Shown: piece after piece, positions 59,719-64,000 of the stretch
Numbering within the stretch: position 1 is the first letter of the stretch
Layout: every line of letters starts with the position of its first letter
Origin: Rhodoferax sp.
Lineage (GTDB): Bacteria; Pseudomonadota; Gammaproteobacteria; Burkholderiales; Burkholderiaceae_C
Reading direction: 5' to 3'
NCBI RefSeq assembly: GCF_028715765.1
Contig: NZ_JAQURE010000007.1
Coordinates: forward strand, 46,214 to 110,213
Length of the DNA: 64,000 nucleotides
The notes under the pieces: model-generated
Databases searched by the model: none
The model's input: the letters and a program-made list of their open reading frames with translations, nothing else
Told to the model about the DNA's origin: nothing
Made by a program: the position numbers and the translations under genes

Positions 59719-60339
59719 ATGATCGACCGCTTTTTCACCACCCTAGACTCCGCCCTGCGCACCGTTTTCACCACCCACACCGGCGCGCAGCCTTGCCCCA
59801 CCGTGCCGGGCGATGCCACTGAACTCTCAGAACTTGATAAAAAGCAGGCTGGCGCCCTGATGCGCGTCAACCACGTGGGCGAGGTGTGCGCCCAGGCGCT
59901 TTACACAGCGCAGGCTTTTGCTACACAAAACGAAGCACTTCGTGCACATTTCATAAGCGCTGGAGCCGAAGAAACCAACCATCTGGCATGGACGGAGCAG
60001 CGCTTGAAAGAACTCGGCGACCGGCCATCTTTGCTGAACCCCTTGTGGTACGCCGGAGCGTTTGGCATTGGGCTGATGGCCGGGCGGCTGGGCGACAAAG
60101 TGAGTTTGGGCTTTGTGGTGGAGACCGAAAACCAGGTTGAAGCACACCTGGACAGCCACTTGAGCCGCTTGCCTGCCGGTGACCATGCTTCGCGCGCCAT
60201 CGTGGCGCAAATGAAGGACGACGAGGCGCGCCATGCACTCAATGCCAAAGAGCTGGGGGCGGTGGATTTGCCCGCGCCCGTCAAAGGCCTGATGACCGCC
60301 GTGGCCAAGGTCATGACCACCGTGGCGCATCGGGTGTGA
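59719..60339 (+). CDS. coq7: Demethoxyubiquinone hydroxylase Coq7
   Basis: 206 residues. Di-iron monooxygenase that hydroxylates 2-octaprenyl-3-methyl-6-methoxy-benzoquinol in ubiquinone synthesis; membrane-associated. Iron ligands: MRVNHVGEVCAQALYTAQ with Glu, GAEETNHLAWTEQR (ExxH), VVETENQVEAHL and MKDDEARHALNA (second ExxH). It is the alternative to UbiF found in many betaproteobacteria. The segment ALRAHFISAGAEE is encoded by an AT-richer stretch that weakly resembles a dispersed repeat copy. Confidence 0.95.
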   Translation: MIDRFFTTLDSALRTVFTTHTGAQPCPTVPGDATELSELDKKQAGALMRVNHVGEVCAQALYTAQAFATQNEALRAHFISAGAEETNHLAWTEQRLKELGDRPSLLNPLWYAGAFGIGLMAGRLGDKVSLGFVVETENQVEAHLDSHLSRLPAGDHASRAIVAQMKDDEARHALNAKELGAVDLPAPVKGLMTAVAKVMTTVAHRV

Positions 60340-60372
60340 GCCCAATCGCCAGCGCCAGCTTGGCGTCGTTGT

Positions 60373-61392
60373 TCAACCCAAAGGGGTGGTGTTCATGTCA
60401 GGAAACTTTGTCTTGAGTGCAAACAGTCCGTCAGCAGCGCGTTTTCGCCACCCTGGGCCACGTTCCATGAGGTCAACCCAGGTCTCATGCAGAAGGTCTG
60501 CATCGTTTTCAGCCAGATAGTCGATAAGGCCCGCTGCCTGTTCAATATCTTTGGCTGCTTTGATGCGCATGTTTTGAGGGCGCTCACCATAGACCAGCAG
60601 TTTGTGCAGGGCGTATTTTTCTGGCGGTGGAGCGTTGACCGTGATCGGGCCACGCTGCGCCAGTAGTGTGATCTGAATGGGGGCCACCATGGAAAATTCC
60701 ATGAACTTGAGCGGCTGCATGGTCGCGTTCAAAGACTTGATCAATATGGGCGTGTCGCCCCCCCTGTGCAGCGATGTGACAAAATCAATTTGCAAGTCGG
60801 TTTCGTCTGATTTGACGTAGGTGGTTAGGCTTCTAACTGGTACAAAGCCCATTTTCAGGGCTTCGATTTCGCTGCCCATGTCCATCGTTACATCTGAAGG
60901 AATGGCCACCGAAACATTGCGACCAGCGTGCGCAAAATCTAAATCTACCGTCTGCGCAGCAGATTGCCAGCGAACGCCCAGGTAGTTTTGGTACGCCATG
61001 TAGACGTGTGTACCGACAAGGATTCCCCCGGCTCTGAAAAACCCAGCATCCGCCAAACGTTCGATGATCTTCGCATGACTGCTGACGATGGCGGGGCAAC
61101 CCGCTGCAATCGCTTGGCGTGTGAGTTGCCGCAGATGCGTTTTTGTTCCATCACCGCAGCGGTGTTGCGCAATGAGTTGCGTCAACTCATCCGATGCAAG
61201 CCCCAAAAAAATTTGCGTTTGCTTACCGGTCAAGTCTGGCGTCTGGTAGTACCAGTAGGCATGACCTTTGACCAATTTTCTGGAAAAACTTCCGGGCAGC
61301 GATGCCACTGAGCGCACCCCTTCCAGCATGCTCGCGCTGTTGAGTGAGGCATACGCAGTTTGGGCTGCGGTTGACAGGGGGGTATAGAACAC
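60373..61392 (-). CDS. GSU2403-family nucleotidyltransferase-fold protein
   Basis: 339 residues if begun at GTG 61392; the frame stays open to a TTG at 61443, and no ATG occurs before residue 22 of this model. Core: TAAQTAYASLNSA, VASLPGSFSRKLVKGHAYWY YQ (joined), then the nucleotidyltransferase signature GILVGTHVYMAYQNYLG and TVDLDFAHAG (DxD), and PPEKYALHKLLVYGER. The family has a minimal nucleotidyltransferase fold; some relatives act as toxins, but this one has no visible antitoxin partner. Start choice is uncertain because the palindromic element 61397-61428 lies just upstream. Confidence 0.8.
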   Translation of the reverse strand: MFYTPLSTAAQTAYASLNSASMLEGVRSVASLPGSFSRKLVKGHAYWYYQTPDLTGKQTQIFLGLASDELTQLIAQHRCGDGTKTHLRQLTRQAIAAGCPAIVSSHAKIIERLADAGFFRAGGILVGTHVYMAYQNYLGVRWQSAAQTVDLDFAHAGRNVSVAIPSDVTMDMGSEIEALKMGFVPVRSLTTYVKSDETDLQIDFVTSLHRGGDTPILIKSLNATMQPLKFMEFSMVAPIQITLLAQRGPITVNAPPPEKYALHKLLVYGERPQNMRIKAAKDIEQAAGLIDYLAENDADLLHETWVDLMERGPGWRKRAADGLFALKTKFPDMNTTPLG

Positions 61393-61396
61393 GAAA

Positions 61397-61428
61397 GTTA
61401 TACTGAGAAAGATAAATTTCAGTATAAC
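61397..61428 (-). promoter_or_regulatory. Palindromic operator/promoter of the nucleotidyltransferase gene
   Basis: GTTATACTGA (61397-61406) and TCAGTATAAC (61419-61428): perfect 10-bp inverted repeat with a 12-base spacer. Each arm contains a TATAAC/TATACT-like -10 box. The GTG start at 61392 is only four bases downstream, with no Shine-Dalgarno, so a repressor dimer site overlapping a leaderless-type promoter is a fitting model. Confidence 0.6.
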
Positions 61429-61508
61429 CACATCCCAGCTCAAAAATTCAACCGTGTCAACGCTTGTTTAAGCGCTGGCAAAAACCATGGTGCACCGCGT
61501 TTTGAGGG

Positions 61509-61772
61509 TCAATGACTGAGTAGTTTGACAAGCACTGCAATGATGCCGCCAATGACCAAACCAAGCATCCACTTGATCTGAGAAACTTCCGTTTTAAGCA
61601 TGGCCATGTCAGTTTTTAGGGGTGACAGTGCGGTATCGAGTCCTTTGTTGGTAACCAACTCGTCCTGAGCTTCGGCAATGACGCGCAAGACGGTCTCTGC
61701 CTGATCTGCAGAAAATCCTGCCGATTTCAGCCGATCAGACAATTTCAGGGCATCGAAAGTGATTCTGCTCAT
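61509..61772 (-). CDS. DUF1640-like coiled-coil membrane protein (distant copy)
   Basis: 87 residues: MSRITFDALKLSDRLKSAGF, SADQAETVLRVIAEAQDEL, coiled-coil LKTDMAMLKTEVSQIKWM and a C-terminal membrane helix ending GIIAVLVKLLSH. Same family as the array at 53-55 kb and close to genes 1 and 2 there (ITFDT/ITFDA start), but isolated, without the ~170-bp repeat. Function unknown. Confidence 0.85.
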   Translation of the reverse strand: MSRITFDALKLSDRLKSAGFSADQAETVLRVIAEAQDELVTNKGLDTALSPLKTDMAMLKTEVSQIKWMLGLVIGGIIAVLVKLLSH

Positions 61773-61786
61773 GTCGCTAATTTATG

Positions 61787-62236
61787 CTAAATCTCCAGCA
61801 CCTCAAAGCTGGTGGTGATCTGCGCGGTCTTACCCAGCATGACGCTGGCTGAGCAATATTTGTCGTGGCTCATGGCAATGGCGCGCTCGACTGCGGCGGC
61901 GGGTACGTCCTTGCCGCTCACGGTGAAATGCATGTTGATTTTGGTGAACACCTTGGGGTCAACTTCAGCGCGTTCGGCTTCCAGTTTGACGCTGCAGCCC
62001 AGCACGTGGTGGCGACCACGCTTCAAGATCAGCACCACGTCGTAAGCGGTGCAGCCGCCAGCACCAGCCAGCAGCGTCTCCATGGGGCGCGGTGCCAGGT
62101 TTTGGCCACCGTTTTCGGGCTTGGCGGCATCTGGGGCACCGTCCATCACCAGCGTATGGCCACTGCCGGTTTCGGCCACAAAGCCCATGCCAGAGCGCGT
62201 GCCCAAAGCGCCGGTCCAGTTGACTGTGCATTCCAT
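61787..62236 (-). CDS. OsmC/Ohr family protein
   Basis: 149 residues from ATG 62236. OsmC-fold: MECTVNWTGALGTRSGMGF, PRPMETLLAGAGGCTAYDVV L (joined) with the peroxidatic-type Cys in GGCTAYDV, and AVERAIAMSHDKYCSASVML with the second Cys. OsmC-like proteins detoxify organic hydroperoxides in many bacteria, but this subgroup (YhfA-like) is not proven to. Six bases apart are its two candidate starts only if the upstream MNLKGNS is used; the 62236 start matches family length. Confidence 0.88.
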   Translation of the reverse strand: MECTVNWTGALGTRSGMGFVAETGSGHTLVMDGAPDAAKPENGGQNLAPRPMETLLAGAGGCTAYDVVLILKRGRHHVLGCSVKLEAERAEVDPKVFTKINMHFTVSGKDVPAAAVERAIAMSHDKYCSASVMLGKTAQITTSFEVLEI

Positions 62237-62346
62237 GCTGTTACCTTTCAAATTCATAAGTCGATTGTGTCGCAGACAAAACTGATGCGTTTACATGCTT
62301 TAATAGATGCTAATTAAAGCATTGTTTTTAGTGCAAAGGAGTCCTG

Positions 62347-62592
62347 ATGGATACCGTTTTATCCCATTTTGCAGTCAGTGTGACTGAACTCAAACGCAAC
62401 TATGCTGATATTTTGAAGCAAGCCGACGATGCCCCTGTGGCCGTGCTTAACCACAACCGCCCCGAGGCCTACCTGTTGCCCGCCAGCCATTACGAGCGTT
62501 TGATGGCCTATCTGGAAGACCTGGAAGATGCCAAGCTGGTGCGCGAACGCGCCAACGGGCCCTTTGTCGAGGTGAGTCTTGACGCCTTATAG
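62347..62592 (+). CDS. Type II antitoxin, Phd/YefM family
   Basis: 81 residues. N-terminal Phd/YefM DNA-binding fold: FAVSVTELKRNYADILKQAD, DDAPVAVLNHNRPEAYLLPA SHYE (joined). The C-terminal half (DLEDAKLVRERANGPFVEVS) should wrap the toxin. AAAGGAG precedes the ATG. The toxin gene starts inside its last codons, so the two are translated together and the antitoxin likely represses the pair. Confidence 0.92.
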   Translation: MDTVLSHFAVSVTELKRNYADILKQADDAPVAVLNHNRPEAYLLPASHYERLMAYLEDLEDAKLVRERANGPFVEVSLDAL

Positions 62593-62869
62593 GTTGCGTT
62601 TTCACACCCTGGCGCTGCAAGAATGGCAGCAGCTTGATGCCAGCGTGCGCACGCCCCTCAAGAAAAAATTGGCCGAGCGCCTGGCCTTGCCCCGTGTGCC
62701 CGCAGCTGCACTGCATGGCCTGCCCAACTGCTACAAAATCAAATTGCACAGTGTGGGCTACCGGCTGGTGTACCGTGTGGATGATGATGAAATTTTTGTC
62801 ACCGTCATTGCCGCTGGTCGGCGCGACAAAAGCAAGGTCTACCAAGCTGCCGCCCAGCGTCTGAATTAA
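62579..62869 (+). CDS. Type II toxin, RelE/ParE superfamily
   Basis: 96 residues beginning at TTG 62579, overlapping the antitoxin by 14 bases, with GAGGTGAG just before. RelE/ParE fold: LRFHTLALQEWQQLDASVRT, LHGLPNCYKIKLHSVGYRLV YRV (joined), VTVIAAGRRDKSKVYQAA. The GYRLVYRV strand and the terminal Arg/Lys/Tyr are the RelE/YoeB-type region, so an mRNA-cutting ribosome-dependent activity is more likely than gyrase inhibition; this is inference. Confidence 0.92.
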   Translation: MTPYRLRFHTLALQEWQQLDASVRTPLKKKLAERLALPRVPAAALHGLPNCYKIKLHSVGYRLVYRVDDDEIFVTVIAAGRRDKSKVYQAAAQRLN

Positions 62870-62897
62870 TTGATCCCCTCTTTGAACTTTATTAGCC

Positions 62898-64000
62898 ATG
62901 TCCAGCAACCCTAGCCCAGCGTCTAACCTCACCCCTTCTGACTACCTGAAAAAAATCCTCACCGCCCGGGTCTATGACGTGGCGGTAGAAACCCCGTTGG
63001 AGCTGGCGCAGGGCTTGAGCCAACGCCTGCACAACACCGTGCTCTTGAAGCGCGAAGACCAGCAACCGGTACACAGCTTCAAGCTGCGCGGCGCCTACAA
63101 CAAAATGGCGCACCTGACTGCGGAGCAGCTCAAGAAAGGCGTGATTTGCGCCTCAGCCGGCAACCACGCGCAAGGCGTGGCGCTCAGTGCCCAGCGGCTG
63201 GGCGCACGCGCCGTCATCGTCATGCCCACCACCACCCCGGCGCTTAAAGTGGATGCGGTGCGCGGCTTTGGTGGCGAGGTGGTGCTGTTTGGCGACAGTT
63301 ACTCTGACGCCTATGGCCATGCGCTGGCACTCGAACTCGCCGAGGGTTTGACCTTTGTGCACCCATTTGACGACCCCGATGTGATTGCCGGCCAAGGCAC
63401 CATTGCCATGGAAATACTGCGCCAGCACCAAGGGCGACTGGATGCGGTGTTTGTCGCCATTGGCGGCGGCGGCCTGGTCAGCGGCGTGGCCAACTACATC
63501 AAGGCGGTGCGCCCAGAGATCAAGGTGATTGGCGTGCAGATGAACGACTCTGATGCCATGGCGCAGTCGGTCGAGGCGCAAGCCCGCGTCACGCTGCCCG
63601 ATGTCGGGCTGTTTTCAGATGGCACTGCCGTCAAGCTGGTGGGCGAAGAGACTTTTCGGGTGGCCAGTGACCTGGTCGACAGTTACTTGCGGGTTGATAC
63701 CGACGCCGTGTGCGCCGCCATCAAAGACGTGTTTGTGGACACCCGCAGCATTGTCGAGCCCGCCGGTGCCTTGGCCGTGGCGGCCATCAAACAGTACGTG
63801 GCACAGCACAAAACCCAAGGCGAAACCTACGCCGCCATTTTGTGCGGTGCCAACATGAACTTTGACCGACTGCGCTTTGTGGCCGAACGTGCCGAAGTGG
63901 GTGAAGAGCGCGAAGCCTTGTTTGCCGTGACCATCCCTGAAGAGCGCGGCAGTTTCAGGCGCTTTTGCGAGCTCATTGGCAACCTGCCCAGCTTTGGCGG
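62898..64000 (+). CDS. ilvA: Threonine ammonia-lyase, biosynthetic, 5' part
   Basis: 367 codons of a gene that continues past the window. PLP enzyme that deaminates threonine to 2-oxobutanoate, the first step to isoleucine. Motifs: LLKRED before VHSFKLRGAYNKM with the PLP Lys, SAGNHAQGVALSAQRLG, GQGTIAMEIL, FVAIGGGGLVSGVANYI (phosphate-binding Gly-rich loop), SIVEPAGALAVAAIK and CGANMNFDRLRFVAERAEVG. The last visible residues (AVTIPEERGSFRRFCELIG) begin the ACT-like regulatory domains, so it is the long, isoleucine-feedback-regulated form. Confidence 0.96.
   Translation, partial: MSSNPSPASNLTPSDYLKKILTARVYDVAVETPLELAQGLSQRLHNTVLLKREDQQPVHSFKLRGAYNKMAHLTAEQLKKGVICASAGNHAQGVALSAQRLGARAVIVMPTTTPALKVDAVRGFGGEVVLFGDSYSDAYGHALALELAEGLTFVHPFDDPDVIAGQGTIAMEILRQHQGRLDAVFVAIGGGGLVSGVANYIKAVRPEIKVIGVQMNDSDAMAQSVEAQARVTLPDVGLFSDGTAVKLVGEETFRVASDLVDSYLRVDTDAVCAAIKDVFVDTRSIVEPAGALAVAAIKQYVAQHKTQGETYAAILCGANMNFDRLRFVAERAEVGEEREALFAVTIPEERGSFRRFCELIGNLPSFG

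Noticed and set aside
61459..61490. CGCTTGTTTAAGCGCTGGCA as a further dispersed repeat copy
   Set aside because: Contains the palindromic core but lacks the TAGCTNCT lead; kept out of the list as too short to be sure.

Overview
The window is about 64 kb of a Gram-negative betaproteobacterium. ArgC of the short type, SucCD, Coq7 and UbiD for ubiquinone, PilT/PilU, several family-4 porins, the rsmI/yraN/diaA/dolP neighbourhood and the protein sequences throughout point to Comamonadaceae, most like Rhodoferax or Polaromonas. This assignment is from recognition, not from a search.

Layout. 0-5 kb: end of the ATP synthase operon (atpD, atpC, terminator), a TPM/TPM/LemA envelope operon, an NTF2-like protein, a YheT-type hydrolase and a conserved unknown. 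5-6.1 kb: remnants of an IS66-like and an IS110-like element. 6.1-12.8 kb: yggS, pilT, pilU, a beta-hydroxyacid dehydrogenase, dolP-gmhA/diaA-yraN, and divergent rsmI. 12.8-23.3 kb: a compact operon read leftwards, TerC, CHASE2-Ser/Thr kinase, PP2C phosphatase, double FHA protein, CHASE2-adenylate/guanylate cyclase, GAF-GspE-type ATPase and M48 protease. It looks like a complete phospho- and cyclic-nucleotide signalling system built around an orphan secretion/pilus ATPase. 23.4-33.4 kb: sucCD, argC, recX, recA with a LexA box, a MarR regulator, a two-component system, a SPOR protein, birA and a SET-domain methyltransferase. 33.5-40 kb: topoisomerase III with a C-terminal SWIB domain, AIM24-like, DsbA-like, VOC, EVE and WYL-regulator genes.

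40-51.4 kb is an accessory island: a DprA-like protein, a broken AlbA_2/HATPase gene, and one five-gene operon (PLD-SNF2 helicase, KilA-N protein, large N6-adenine methylase, AAA15/OLD-like ATPase, DUF4276-like TOPRIM protein). This is a candidate restriction/defence system whose combination I cannot match to a named system. The island is bracketed by two related direct repeats of about 90 bp. ubiD follows. 53.3-55.4 kb is an AT-richer array in which small DUF1640-like coiled-coil membrane protein genes, all in one orientation, alternate with copies of a conserved ~170-bp repeat. Then come three porins, coq7, a GSU2403-type nucleotidyltransferase with a palindromic promoter, a further DUF1640 gene, an OsmC protein, a Phd/RelE-type toxin-antitoxin pair and the 5' part of ilvA.

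A dispersed ~45-60 bp repeat with a palindromic core runs through the whole window (about 17 copies). Several copies lie inside genes in frame (yggS, the dehydrogenase, argC, topB), supply the start region of the YheT-like hydrolase, or supply the stop region of recA and of the 4.5-kb gene. No tRNA, rRNA or CRISPR array was seen.
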